A DNA stretch of 64,000 nt from Sphingosinicella microcystinivorans. GTDB taxonomy: Bacteria > Pseudomonadota > Alphaproteobacteria > Sphingomonadales > Sphingomonadaceae. Location: contig NZ_CP116005.1 in assembly GCF_027941835.1 (NCBI RefSeq), positions 2,061,501-2,125,500 of the forward strand, read 5' to 3'. A program made the position numbers and the translations under genes. Shown piece by piece: positions 48,808 through 57,846 of the stretch (the stretch's first letter is position 1; each line of letters opens with the position of its first letter). The notes beneath the pieces are model-generated. The model saw only the letters and a program-made list of their open reading frames with translations, ran no database searches and was not told the DNA's origin.

Positions 48808-51681
48808 CTAGAACTTCACCCGCGCGCCGACCGTAAAGTAACGGTTGTCGAGATCATAGAGGTTCGGCGGCGTCGGGAAGCCGAGACCCGCGGAGAACCG
48901 GTTGCCGATGAACGGCGGCTTGCGGTTGAAGAGGTTGTTGACGGCTCCGTAGATCTCGAAATCGCCGCCGAGGCCCTGCACCTTCATGGTCGCCGTTATG
49001 TCGGTGTAGAAGACTGCGCCGATCTTCGGCTTCGCGAAGACCTGCCCCGGAAGCGGCGGCATCTGGGTGATGCTGCCGATGTACCGTTCCTGCACGAACA
49101 GGCTGAAGGCGCCGATCGTGTAGTCGAGGCTCACGTTGCCGCGCCACTTGGGAAGCGAGAGCTGGTTGGCCGTGTTGTAGAAGCCGGCCTGCTGCGTCTT
49201 CACGCCGCCGACGGTGTCGATGTAGTCGATCGTCCGGCTGAACTGCGCGCGTGCACCGAATTCACCGCCGCCGATCTCGCCGCGATAGGAGAGGTCGAAG
49301 TCGATGCCGCGTGCGAGGCGGCTGTTCAGGTTGATCTGCTGCAGCACGATCTGCTGGATCGCGTCGGTCGCCGGATCACGCGTGATCAGCGAGCACGCGA
49401 CCGTATCGCCGCGATGGCACGCATCCAGCGTCCCCTGCGATGTCGTCGCGCTCAGCGCGCCGCTGATATCGATCTCGTAGTAGTCGACCGATCCCGAGAA
49501 GCCGGGAAGCCACGACGGCGTGTAGACGAAGCCGACGGTCAGCGTGTCCGCCTTTTCCGGATCGAGGTTCGGGTTGCCCTGTGTCCGCGTGATGGCGATC
49601 ACGTTGGTTTGGCCGGTGAGCGGATCGGTCAGACCCGGCTGGAAGGCATTGACCGGTCCCGCGAACAGCTCGAACAGGTTGGGCGCCCGGATGTCGCGCG
49701 AGCGCGCGGCGCGGATACGCAGGTCCCCGAAGGGCTTGTAGGAAAGACCGATCTTCCAGGTCTCCACGCCGCCGCTGTTCTTGTAGTCGGTGTAGCGGAA
49801 GGCGGCGTTGAGATCGAGCTCCTCGGCCAGCGGCGCATCGCGCAGCACCGGAATGAGCGCTTCCACGAAGCCCTCCTTCACGTTGTCGCTGGCGTCGGCC
49901 GTCCCGAAGTTGCCCCCGTTCCAGCCGCCGTAGCGGCACGTCTCCAGGGTGGGGCAGAACGACCCCGGGAAACCGCGGACACCCGTCGCCTGAATCTGGC
50001 CGAGGGCGATCTCGTTCGATTTTTCGAGGAGGCTGCGTTCACGGTACTCCGCGCCGAGCGCAACGGAAACCGGGCCTGCCGGCAGGTCGAAGACATCGCC
50101 CTGGATTTCGGCGGCGAACACATCCTGCGTGTTCTTCACGAACTGGCTGCTCGTTCCGAACGCATAGTCTTTCGACGCTTGCGAAGGCGCGCCTTCGCCG
50201 AAGAGATTCATCGGCACGCATCCCGGGAATGCTCCCGGGTTCGTGAGGGTGACGCGGCAGACGATGTTTCCGCTCGCCGGGTCGACGACCGCATCGGCGG
50301 CCGCATAGAGCTTCCCGAGGTTCGAGACGTTGTGGACACGGCCTTTCAGGCGGGTTTCGCCGTGCCCATAGGAGACCGCCCAGCTCCACGCATCCCCGAA
50401 CTTGCCCTCAAGGCCGAGATTCACGTCGAAGGTGTTGTTGACGTAGTCGAGCCGCATGGGGCCGATATCGCGGTTGAAGCGTGCTAGCCTGAAGGACTGG
50501 GCGCTGGCCAAATCCATCTGCTGCGCAACGGAAGCGGGCAGATACGCATTGTCCCGGAAGATCGTGTAGGCGGCGGCGCCCGCCCGATGGTCGGCGAGCA
50601 CGTCGCCTTCGGTCTTGGAGACGCCCGCATTGACGCGGACATAGGCCGTCAGATTGTCCGAGAAGTCGTAGGATAGGCGGCTGTAGAGCTTCTGCGTTTC
50701 CAGCGACTGCGCCGGGTCCGCGAGATTGTTGAGAATGCCGTCGCCGCCGACGGTGAATGCCGGAGAGCCCGGTATCGCCGTGCCGAACTGGAACGCCCCG
50801 GTGCCGCCGCCGGTGAGGAACTTCGTGCCCGCGAGCGGAGCGTCGGCGCTGGCCACCGGAAGCCCCGCCGCGTTGACGATCACGCCGCCATAGGCGGAAA
50901 CATTGTGGCGCGCGCCGCCGATCGTTTCATAGGGCGCTGCCGCCGAGCCGTTACCGGCGAGGAACGCGCCCCGGCGCGAGGTCGGCCGGTCGTTCAGCGA
51001 TGAAATGCCGCCGATCCGGAAATGCTCGACGCCGATCACGAAGTGTCCGCGCCCGTCGCTGAAGCTCGTACCGCCCGCGATGCCGAACTTGACGGTTTCG
51101 TCGTCGCCGTAGTTCGAAATGCCGAGCTGGCCGTTCGCCTTCACGCCTTCGAAGCGGTTGTCGATGACATAGTTGACGACGCCGGAGACCGCGTCCGAGC
51201 CGTAGGCGGCGGAGGCGCCGCCGGTCACAACGTCGACCCGCTGGATCAGCAGCTCCGGCAGCAGGTTGACGTCGACGTCGCCGCTTTCGCGCGTCGGCAC
51301 GACGCGGCGGCTGTCGAGCAGCACGAGCGTGCGCGTGGTGCCGAGACCGCGCAGGTTCAGATAGTTGCCGACCGAGGAGACTTCGCAGCAGAACGTGCGG
51401 CTGCGCGATCCGGAGAATTGCGGCAGGCGATTGAGACCGTCGGCGAGGTTCGTCGGCGCCGACAGGAGCAGGTCCTCGGTGGTGGCGACGGTGACGGGCG
51501 TCGGCTGGTCATAGCCGTTGCGCTGGATGCGCGAGCCTGTCACGAGGATGACGGCATCCTCCGTCGCGTCGCTTGCGGACGTCTCCTGTGCGCGGAGCGG
51601 CGACGAAGCAAGAGCGCCCATCATGAGACCCGTGCCCGCCAGAAGACGTGCAATGCTCGATGAGATAATCCGACCCTTCAT
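48808..51681 (-). CDS. TonB-dependent receptor of the carbohydrate locus
   Basis: This 957-residue outer-membrane receptor has a signal peptide (LLAGTGLMMGALASSPLRAQ). A TonB-box-like VILVTGSRIQ follows, then a plug with VDVVTGGASAAYGSDAVSGVVNYVID near residue 150 and a C-terminal barrel with IRAARSRDIRAPNLFELFAG and the final Phe in VGARVKF. This large VTGSRI type is common for carbohydrate and oligosaccharide uptake in sphingomonads and Caulobacter. The ATG at 51681 has GGGGGAG about 8 bases upstream; another ATG two codons earlier is too close to it. It is the first gene of the operon with cupin, glycosidase and oxidoreductase, and diverges from the DeoR gene. Confidence 0.95.
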   Translation of the reverse strand: MKGRIISSSIARLLAGTGLMMGALASSPLRAQETSASDATEDAVILVTGSRIQRNGYDQPTPVTVATTEDLLLSAPTNLADGLNRLPQFSGSRSRTFCCEVSSVGNYLNLRGLGTTRTLVLLDSRRVVPTRESGDVDVNLLPELLIQRVDVVTGGASAAYGSDAVSGVVNYVIDNRFEGVKANGQLGISNYGDDETVKFGIAGGTSFSDGRGHFVIGVEHFRIGGISSLNDRPTSRRGAFLAGNGSAAAPYETIGGARHNVSAYGGVIVNAAGLPVASADAPLAGTKFLTGGGTGAFQFGTAIPGSPAFTVGGDGILNNLADPAQSLETQKLYSRLSYDFSDNLTAYVRVNAGVSKTEGDVLADHRAGAAAYTIFRDNAYLPASVAQQMDLASAQSFRLARFNRDIGPMRLDYVNNTFDVNLGLEGKFGDAWSWAVSYGHGETRLKGRVHNVSNLGKLYAAADAVVDPASGNIVCRVTLTNPGAFPGCVPMNLFGEGAPSQASKDYAFGTSSQFVKNTQDVFAAEIQGDVFDLPAGPVSVALGAEYRERSLLEKSNEIALGQIQATGVRGFPGSFCPTLETCRYGGWNGGNFGTADASDNVKEGFVEALIPVLRDAPLAEELDLNAAFRYTDYKNSGGVETWKIGLSYKPFGDLRIRAARSRDIRAPNLFELFAGPVNAFQPGLTDPLTGQTNVIAITRTQGNPNLDPEKADTLTVGFVYTPSWLPGFSGSVDYYEIDISGALSATTSQGTLDACHRGDTVACSLITRDPATDAIQQIVLQQINLNSRLARGIDFDLSYRGEIGGGEFGARAQFSRTIDYIDTVGGVKTQQAGFYNTANQLSLPKWRGNVSLDYTIGAFSLFVQERYIGSITQMPPLPGQVFAKPKIGAVFYTDITATMKVQGLGGDFEIYGAVNNLFNRKPPFIGNRFSAGLGFPTPPNLYDLDNRYFTVGARVKF

Positions 51682-51957
51682 TGGCATTCTCCCCCTTGGA
51701 TCAATAAGGATGCCTTTGTCGGCATCTTCGATTCTCATTAATGATGACAAAAAATGATTATTTCAATCGAAAAATGCGTACTGGAGGCTTCAAATTTTCA
51801 TTTTGTGTCATTTTAAAGGGTCGCCGATCTCTGCGATTGAGCGTTAATGCGTTGAATAAAGCGGAAAATACAGGTTAGATCAGAACAGCCAATCGTCATG
51901 GCTTGTTTCACGATCATTTGTGGTTGAGATGAAGCGGGAAAGCCGGGAGAGTTTGCG
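51682..51957 (+). promoter_or_regulatory. Divergent TonB receptor/DeoR promoter region with putative RhaR site
   Basis: This is a 276-bp region, strongly AT-rich against the rest. TTTCAATCGAAAAATGCGTA at 51761-51780 is on the minus strand TACGCATTTTTCGATTGAAA, closely related to the blocks at 37830-37847 and 52779-52796. Further AT-rich tracts (CATTTTGTGTCATTTTAAA near 51799-51817) may be part of promoters. No consensus -35/-10 is unambiguous. Confidence 0.55.
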
Positions 51958-52743
51958 ATGCACGCCGCACAGCGCGAGCAGTTGATCATCGGAATGCTGG
52001 TAGAGCGCGGGTTCGTGTCGTTTCCGGAACTCGACAAGCGGATCGAGGCATCGCCGGCAACGATCCGGCGCGACCTGGAAAAACTCGAGCAGAGCGGCCG
52101 GATCATCCGCGTTCGCGGCGGCGCGCGCCTTGCCCGCGCCGAGGATGCGGAGCCGGACGCCTCCCACCTCCGCGGCGTACCCTTCCACGAGAACCTGTCC
52201 CGCAACCGGCCGGCGAAGGAAGCCATCGGCCGGGCGGCAGCCCAGCTCTGCCGCAGCGGCGATTCCATCATCATCGACGGCGGTTCGACGACGCTTCAGA
52301 TGTGCCCCTATCTCGCGCCGCTCAGCCTGCATGTGCTCACCAACTCGCTCCATATCGCGTCGGCGCTCCTGCCGCAGCAGAACACCAGCATTTCCGTGCC
52401 CGCGGGGACCGTTTTCCGCGAGCAGAACATCATTCTGTCGCCCTATGAATCCGACGGCACGGAGCGCTACCGGGCCTCGCGCATGTTCATGGGCGCGTCC
52501 TCGGTCGGCAGCCACGGCGTCATGCAGACCGATGTCATCCTGGTGCAGGCCGAGCGCCGCCTGATCGGTCTTGCCGACGAGCTCGTGATTCTCGTCGATT
52601 CCTCCAAATTCGAAGCGCCGACCGGCCATGTCGTGTGCAGCCTCGGGGACGTCGCCGTGCTCATCACCGATGACCGAATCACCGACGCCACGGCCCAGAT
52701 GGTCGAGCGGAAAGTCGGCAGGCTGATCGTGGCCAGCCAGTGA
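51958..52743 (+). CDS. DeoR-family regulator, probable RhaR
   Basis: This 261-residue protein has the DeoR N-terminal helix-turn-helix (QREQLIIGMLVERGFVSFPEL, then ATIRRDLEKLEQSGRIIRVRGG). Its C-terminal effector domain includes the sugar-phosphate segment IIIDGGSTTLQMCPYL and VLTNSL, then VILVDSSKFE. In rhizobia the rhamnose locus is controlled by a DeoR-family repressor (RhaR), and this gene sits among the rhamnose genes. GGGAGA is 9 bases before the ATG. It is divergent from the TonB operon and upstream of the symporter gene; the 110-bp gap to that gene has a separate promoter. The effector is probably a rhamnose pathway intermediate (inference). Confidence 0.93.
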   Translation: MHAAQREQLIIGMLVERGFVSFPELDKRIEASPATIRRDLEKLEQSGRIIRVRGGARLARAEDAEPDASHLRGVPFHENLSRNRPAKEAIGRAAAQLCRSGDSIIIDGGSTTLQMCPYLAPLSLHVLTNSLHIASALLPQQNTSISVPAGTVFREQNIILSPYESDGTERYRASRMFMGASSVGSHGVMQTDVILVQAERRLIGLADELVILVDSSKFEAPTGHVVCSLGDVAVLITDDRITDATAQMVERKVGRLIVASQ

Positions 52744-52776
52744 CAGGGGCGTTTCTACACGCTTTGTTGATCATTC

Positions 52777-52804
52777 TTGACGCATTTTGATTGAACCCTA
52801 TGCT
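52777..52804 (+). promoter_or_regulatory. Promoter of the GPH symporter with overlapping putative RhaR site
   Basis: TTGACG (52777-52782) and TATGCT (52799-52804), 16 bases apart, form a good promoter. The spacer carries GACGCATTTTGATTGAAC (52779-52796), the clearest copy of the shared motif. A repressor bound there would block RNA polymerase directly. Confidence 0.65.
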
Positions 52805-52853
52805 GAATCCATGAGATCGGCCGCTTGGCGGCGATCACCGGGGAGGGTTGGGG

Positions 52854-54224
52854 ATGGATCCGGCAAGTGGACTTACCAAACGCGTCGGCGTGGGCTGGGC
52901 CATCGGTGAGCTCGGCATTGCGACGTACATCGGCATCACCATGTCGTATCTGCTGTTCTACCTTACGCAGGCGCTTGGCATCTCTCCGGTCTGGGCCGGC
53001 CTTGCCCTCCTGATCCCGCGCCTGTGGGATGCGCTGATCGACCCGCTCGTGGGCGCCATTTCCGACCGGACACGGAGCCGCATGGGGCGCCGGAGGCCTT
53101 ATCTTCTCGTCGGCGGACTGACCTTCGGCGTGATGTTCGCGTTTCTCTTCCAGGCGCCTGCGGAGGCTTCGGAAGGGGTGAAGATCGCCTATGTGGTGGT
53201 GCTCTACCTGCTCACCAGCACGGCCTTCACCTTTTACGACGTGCCCTATTCCTCGATGGCCGCCGAGATGACGACCGACTACCGGGTCCGCACGCGTCTC
53301 ACGGGGTTCAAGATGATTGCGGCGCGTCTCGGCATCCTCGTCGCCGTGATCGCGGCGCCGATCCTGTTCAACAGCCGGGAGACGCTCGTGCACGGCTTCG
53401 CCCTCATGGGCATGGTTGCCGGGGCCTACATGGTCGTTACCGGTCTCTGGGCCTTTTTCGCGACGCGCGATGCGCCGCAGATCGTCCGGCCCGCGGAGCC
53501 CTTCAGTCTTCGCGCCGAGTATCAGGCCTTACGCGAGAACCGGCCCTTCCTGATCCTCTGGACCGCGTTCCTTTTTCAGAACTTCGCGGTCGGCGCCTCG
53601 GCAACGACACTGATCTACCTCGTCATCTTCGTGATGAAGATTGATGGCGCGCTCGTCGGCGCCATGGTCGCGACATCGGCCGTCGGCGCCATGGTCGCGA
53701 CGCCGCTCTGGGTGCGCCTCGCGCAGCGCCTCGGGAAACAGAAAGCCTATGCGGCGGGCATCGTCGGCGCCGCCGCGTTCAGCCTGTTCATGCTGTTCAT
53801 GCCCGCGGGTCTGCCTGCCGCGCTGTTCGTCGCCCTGTTCCTGATCGGTCTCGTCGACGGCGGGACGCAACTGTGCCCGAATGCCATGGTGCCCGACACC
53901 GTGGAATACGACGAGGAACGCACGGGGCAGCGCCGCGAAGGCGCGATCTTCGGCACATGGCTGCTTTGCCGCAAGCTCGGAATGGCGATGGGCGCCTTCA
54001 TCGCCTCGCTGTTCCTGTCCGCGTTCGGCTTCGTGGCGGGCGCCGACGCAGCGGCGCAGGGCGAAACCGCGCTGCTCGGCATTCGCCTGTCCTACACGCT
54101 GGTGCCTTTCGCGCTCTGGGTGTGCGCCTTCTTCGTACTGCGCGCCTACCCGCTGACGGAAGCGCGCTTCGAGGAACTGAAGCGCAGTATCTCGGCGGCG
54201 CGCGCCGCAAAGGAAGCCGCCTGA
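52854..54224 (+). CDS. GPH-family sugar:cation symporter (MFS-type)
   Basis: This 456-residue membrane protein of about twelve segments has the glycoside-pentoside-hexuronide signatures RLWDALIDPLVGAISDRTRSRMGRRRPYLL (about 53-82) and DVPYSSMAAEMTTDYRVRTRL (about 124-144). Such carriers import a sugar or glycoside with Na+ or H+; the surrounding genes suggest L-rhamnose or a rhamnoside. The ATG at 52854 has GGGAGGG 7 bases before it. It is convergent with the GH78 gene, 13 bp apart. Confidence 0.92.
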   Translation: MDPASGLTKRVGVGWAIGELGIATYIGITMSYLLFYLTQALGISPVWAGLALLIPRLWDALIDPLVGAISDRTRSRMGRRRPYLLVGGLTFGVMFAFLFQAPAEASEGVKIAYVVVLYLLTSTAFTFYDVPYSSMAAEMTTDYRVRTRLTGFKMIAARLGILVAVIAAPILFNSRETLVHGFALMGMVAGAYMVVTGLWAFFATRDAPQIVRPAEPFSLRAEYQALRENRPFLILWTAFLFQNFAVGASATTLIYLVIFVMKIDGALVGAMVATSAVGAMVATPLWVRLAQRLGKQKAYAAGIVGAAAFSLFMLFMPAGLPAALFVALFLIGLVDGGTQLCPNAMVPDTVEYDEERTGQRREGAIFGTWLLCRKLGMAMGAFIASLFLSAFGFVAGADAAAQGETALLGIRLSYTLVPFALWVCAFFVLRAYPLTEARFEELKRSISAARAAKEAA

Positions 54225-54237
54225 GCCGCTGACGGGC

Positions 54238-56784
54238 TCAGATGACAGTGCCCAGAATCGCCCGGAACTTGCCGGGGCGATCGACTTTCTCGGTGAGGGT
54301 GAACCCGGTAGGCACCGAAAAGCGCGGCGTGCATGTTTCGGGGTGCGAGACGTCCACGACGACCCGGCCGTCCGCGCGCTGCCACGCGACCGTGATCGGA
54401 CCGTGAGCGGTTGGAATGATGCCGGATGCAGATGTCAGGCCCGCAACATCGGGCGCTACGGCGAACGTGCGATAGCCCGGTGCGATGGGTGTTACGCCCA
54501 AGGCGCGGCGCGAAAGCTGCGCCGTTCCCGTGGCCGAAAAGCCATGACACAGGCTCGCGCCCGGATGGAAGCTCTCCCATAGCGTCGTCGTACCGGTTTC
54601 AAGCATCGGCGCGAAGCTGCGTCGCAGGTCGTCCAGCACCCACGCCCAGCACCCCGCACGGGCAAGGCCCGCATGGACGAAATGCTGAAAGAAGCTGTTG
54701 GCCCGGACGATGTCGACGTCGGGATCAAAGGGTTCGCCTTCGGGCACGATCGGCGGTGCCGCCGTCAGCTTCAGCCTCGCGCTGTCGGTAATCGCGTCCA
54801 CAATTCCCGGCCACCGCGCCCGCGGCCCGATATCGAACAGCAGCGCAAGCGCGTTGGCGTGCTGCGAAACGCGGGCGTCCTGAACGGCGCTGTCCGGGTC
54901 CACGGAATCCACGTAGACGCCCCGTGCCTCGTTCCAATGGCGCGCCGCAAGCGCCTCCGCGGCTGCGTCGGCCATTTCCGCGCACCGCGCGGCGAGGCGG
55001 GGGCGCTCGGCGGTCTGCGCCATGCGTGCGAGCGCGCGCAGCGCGCCGACCTGGAGTGCATTGAAGGCGAAGGCTTCGCCGCTTCTGCCGATGTTCGCCC
55101 ACTCGATGAAATGCCAATGGGGGACGTGTGCGATCAGCCCCGAAGGCCCGCGATGCCGGGCGCACCATTGCATCACCCGCTCCAGCCCCGGCATCAGCGT
55201 TTCGATCGTCGCCTCGTCTCCGCTCTCCTGAAGATAGCGTTCGGCACTGAGGAGCCAGAGCAGAGAATTGTCCGGGATGGTGAGGGCTTCCGCCGTATTG
55301 TCGCCCGGCGCGAACATGCGGACCAGCCCGTCGCCGCGCTGGCTTTCGCCCGCCTGTATCAGGAACTGGCGGTGCAAAGGATAGGCGGAGGGGCCGATGG
55401 AAGCGGCGGCCACATCGAACTGCACGACGCCGTCGCCCACCCACTGCCGTGCCTCGCGGCCCGGGCAATCCACCCAGGCATCGTGCATACACTGGCGGAC
55501 GGTATAGCGCCCGACGTGCCACAGGCGGTCAAGAAGGGGGTCCGAACAGGAAAACGCCCCGGCCTCGTCGGCCGCATAGCCCGTGCCCGCCGATCCGAGG
55601 CGCACGATATCCATGCCGCCCGGCGCGTTGCGGACCACGATCTGCATGGCGCGCACCGCCGTCCAGTTGAACCGCTCGAAGCGTTGGCGCCCGGCGCGCG
55701 CGGTGTAGCGGAAGACGTGCGCGCAGCCGAGATGGCCCTCCGAACGCAGGCCGTCGCCCGCCGTGCCCCGACCGTGCTCGCCCGGCAGCGCCTCCGCGAA
55801 GGCGACCTCGACGATCTCGCCGCCCTCGGCGTCGATCTCGATGAACGGCCGCCCGGCGTGATACGGGTCGAAACGCACGAGGATCGCCGTATCGCGCCCC
55901 GGGCGTGTCCGCACGCGCGCTGTGCTCTCGTCGTCGCGAAGCATTGCGGGCGCATCCGAAACCAGCGCAGGGTCCGCCGCTTCCAGCTGCTCCTCGTAAA
56001 GGCGCCGGTTCACCGGCAGATCGGGCTGCGGCCGCACCGGCCGCACCCATTCGACCTGCGCGGGGACGTGGACGGCCTCCGCCTGCTGCGGCAGCTCCGA
56101 TCGCTGCATTGCGGGAAACGGCCTTACCTCTCCCCATCCGCGCGCGGCCTCCGATCCATCGGGACGGGCGATCATCACCCGTGCGTGCGGCCATGCGCTG
56201 TCGTCGAAATCCGGCGCCGTCCATGCGGGGTCGAGCCGCCGTGCGTCGAAATCCTCGATGAAATCCTGGCCCCACCCCGCGCGCGGCGCATCGCGGCGCC
56301 ACGCACCCGATTCGATCATCCGCCAGCGTTCATCGGCGGTGGCCGACCATTCTCCCTCTGCCGTGCGGCCAAAGGCCGACACGTGCAGCGCCCCGTCGCC
56401 GAACACGGGCTGCCAGTGGCCGCGCACGGTCTCGTACCACGCAAGGTCGATACCCGGCACATGCACGAGCACCGCCACGACGTTCGCCCCCGGCAAAAGC
56501 GCATCGGACACGTCGATCGCGTCGTAACGGGGGTAAGCCGGATTGAAGCGAACAGGGCCGCGCGCAATCGGCCTGCCGTTCAGCCATAGCCGATAGCGCC
56601 CGTCGACAAGCACCCGTAGCTCGGCATTCGCCAGGCCTTCGGGTGCAAGCAGGATGCCGCGCGCGAGAATCCAGCGGTTCACGCCTTCGTCCTCGCGCCG
56701 CGTCGGCGTTCCGCGCAGCGTGGTGAACCCCGCCGCGTGGCGGACGGGCTGGTCGGCGAGCCAGATGAAATTCGGCGTCGTCAT
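54238..56784 (-). CDS. GH78-like alpha-L-rhamnosidase
   Basis: This 848-residue hydrolase should release L-rhamnose from rhamnosides. It has an N-terminal beta-sandwich part (WLNGRPIARGPVRFNP, then HVPGIDLAWYE), a central linker domain with IEIDAEGGEIVEVAFAEAL, and the (alpha/alpha)6 catalytic barrel. The family acid cluster is at DCPGREARQWVGDG (about 435-450), a WHFIEWAN motif lies near residue 550, and the TTTLWESFHP block with the general base Glu lies near residue 735. No signal peptide is visible, so it is probably cytoplasmic, acting after import. The ATG at 56784 overlaps the esterase stop by 4 bases, which supports it over a longer frame. Confidence 0.9.
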   Translation of the reverse strand: MTTPNFIWLADQPVRHAAGFTTLRGTPTRREDEGVNRWILARGILLAPEGLANAELRVLVDGRYRLWLNGRPIARGPVRFNPAYPRYDAIDVSDALLPGANVVAVLVHVPGIDLAWYETVRGHWQPVFGDGALHVSAFGRTAEGEWSATADERWRMIESGAWRRDAPRAGWGQDFIEDFDARRLDPAWTAPDFDDSAWPHARVMIARPDGSEAARGWGEVRPFPAMQRSELPQQAEAVHVPAQVEWVRPVRPQPDLPVNRRLYEEQLEAADPALVSDAPAMLRDDESTARVRTRPGRDTAILVRFDPYHAGRPFIEIDAEGGEIVEVAFAEALPGEHGRGTAGDGLRSEGHLGCAHVFRYTARAGRQRFERFNWTAVRAMQIVVRNAPGGMDIVRLGSAGTGYAADEAGAFSCSDPLLDRLWHVGRYTVRQCMHDAWVDCPGREARQWVGDGVVQFDVAAASIGPSAYPLHRQFLIQAGESQRGDGLVRMFAPGDNTAEALTIPDNSLLWLLSAERYLQESGDEATIETLMPGLERVMQWCARHRGPSGLIAHVPHWHFIEWANIGRSGEAFAFNALQVGALRALARMAQTAERPRLAARCAEMADAAAEALAARHWNEARGVYVDSVDPDSAVQDARVSQHANALALLFDIGPRARWPGIVDAITDSARLKLTAAPPIVPEGEPFDPDVDIVRANSFFQHFVHAGLARAGCWAWVLDDLRRSFAPMLETGTTTLWESFHPGASLCHGFSATGTAQLSRRALGVTPIAPGYRTFAVAPDVAGLTSASGIIPTAHGPITVAWQRADGRVVVDVSHPETCTPRFSVPTGFTLTEKVDRPGKFRAILGTVI

Positions 56785-57761
56785 CGCTTCAGCATAGCCG
56801 CAATCGCCGCCGCCGCCTCTTCGAGCGCGGTTTGCGCAAGGCGCGAGGTCCTGACGTATTGCGTGAAGCCGTGGATCGCGCCCGCATAGGCCTTGTGCTC
56901 CACCAAAACACCGGCCTTGCCAAGCGCGTCTGCGAGCAGGAGGCTGTCGTCCGCGAGCACGTCGATGCCTGCGTGATTCATGAAGACGGGCGGCAGACCG
57001 GCAAGGTCCGCGTTGAGCGGAACCGCGTGCGGGTGCCTTGGGCCGCACGCGGGCCCCGCATAATTCTCCCAGAAATAGCGCATCGAGGCGAGGGAAAGCC
57101 CGTAGCGCCCGTTGCCGAAGCGGCGGACGGACGATGACGTTTCCTGATCCGAATAGGCGCCGTATTGCAGCGCGAGCCCGCACGGCTGCCGTCCGCCCGT
57201 GTCCCGGAGCCTCAGCGCCGTTCCAAGCGCGACATTGGCGCCGGCGGACATGCCGGAGAGCACGATGCGGTCGGGGTCCGCATCCAGCCTTGCGCCCATC
57301 GTCCCGACGAGACGAAAGACCGCTTCCCCATCCTCCGGCGCCGCGGGAAACGGATGTTCCGGCGCCAGCCGATAATCGACCGAGAGCACGGCGAAGCGCC
57401 CCGCGCGCACCATCCAGCGCAGCGGTGCGTCCTCGAGATCGAGATCGCCGATCGTCCAGCCGCCGCCGTGAAAGTGCACGACGCACCCCGCCGTGTCGCG
57501 GTCGTCCGGCTCATAGAGGCGGATAGGGATCGCCCTCCCGCCGGGTCCTGCCGGGAGCGTGAAATCCGTGACGTGGCGCAGCGGGACCGGATCTGCGTTC
57601 CAGGGAACGAATTCCGCCTTGGCACGCACGCGCATCTGGTCCGGCGTTACCGAGTGGAGCGGCGGCCGCGTCGCCATCTTTTCCCGCGCCGCGAGAACGA
57701 TGGGAACGAGGTCGGGATCGAGGCGGTCGTCCCAATCGGCTTCGTCCGGCATATACTGCAT
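56781..57761 (-). CDS. Alpha/beta hydrolase of the HSL (esterase) family
   Basis: This 326-residue esterase has the oxyanion-hole motif HFHGGGWTIGD (about residues 91-101), the nucleophile elbow GMSAGAN (Ser about 172), an Asp in NHAGIDVLADD and the catalytic His in AGAIHGFTQY. It may remove acetyl groups from acetylated rhamnosides so that the following GH78 enzyme can act. The ATG at 57761 is preceded by an exceptionally strong GGGGGGAGGG. It overlaps the GH78 start by 4 bases and diverges from the RidA gene. Confidence 0.93.
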   Translation of the reverse strand: MQYMPDEADWDDRLDPDLVPIVLAAREKMATRPPLHSVTPDQMRVRAKAEFVPWNADPVPLRHVTDFTLPAGPGGRAIPIRLYEPDDRDTAGCVVHFHGGGWTIGDLDLEDAPLRWMVRAGRFAVLSVDYRLAPEHPFPAAPEDGEAVFRLVGTMGARLDADPDRIVLSGMSAGANVALGTALRLRDTGGRQPCGLALQYGAYSDQETSSSVRRFGNGRYGLSLASMRYFWENYAGPACGPRHPHAVPLNADLAGLPPVFMNHAGIDVLADDSLLLADALGKAGVLVEHKAYAGAIHGFTQYVRTSRLAQTALEEAAAAIAAMLKR

Positions 57762-57846
57762 GGCCCTCCCCCCGAGACGATGTTGCAATCAGCACCTTGA
57801 CTATTTTTCGATCTGTTTCAATCATAATCAATCACAAGGACCCGAC
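57762..57846 (+). promoter_or_regulatory. Divergent esterase/RidA promoter region
   Basis: This is an 85-bp AT-rich gap with TTGACT at 57797-57802 and the stretch ATTTTTCGATCTGTTTCAATC, followed by AATCAATC. It contains the TTTTTCGAT and TTTCAATC blocks of the other putative RhaR regions, but they are arranged with a 3-base insertion. Confidence 0.45.

Noticed and set aside
56785-57486. N-terminal extension of the GH78 frame
   Set aside because: It is Arg-rich, lies opposite nothing but the esterase reading frame in another phase, and the ATGA-coupled start at 56784 fits the family.
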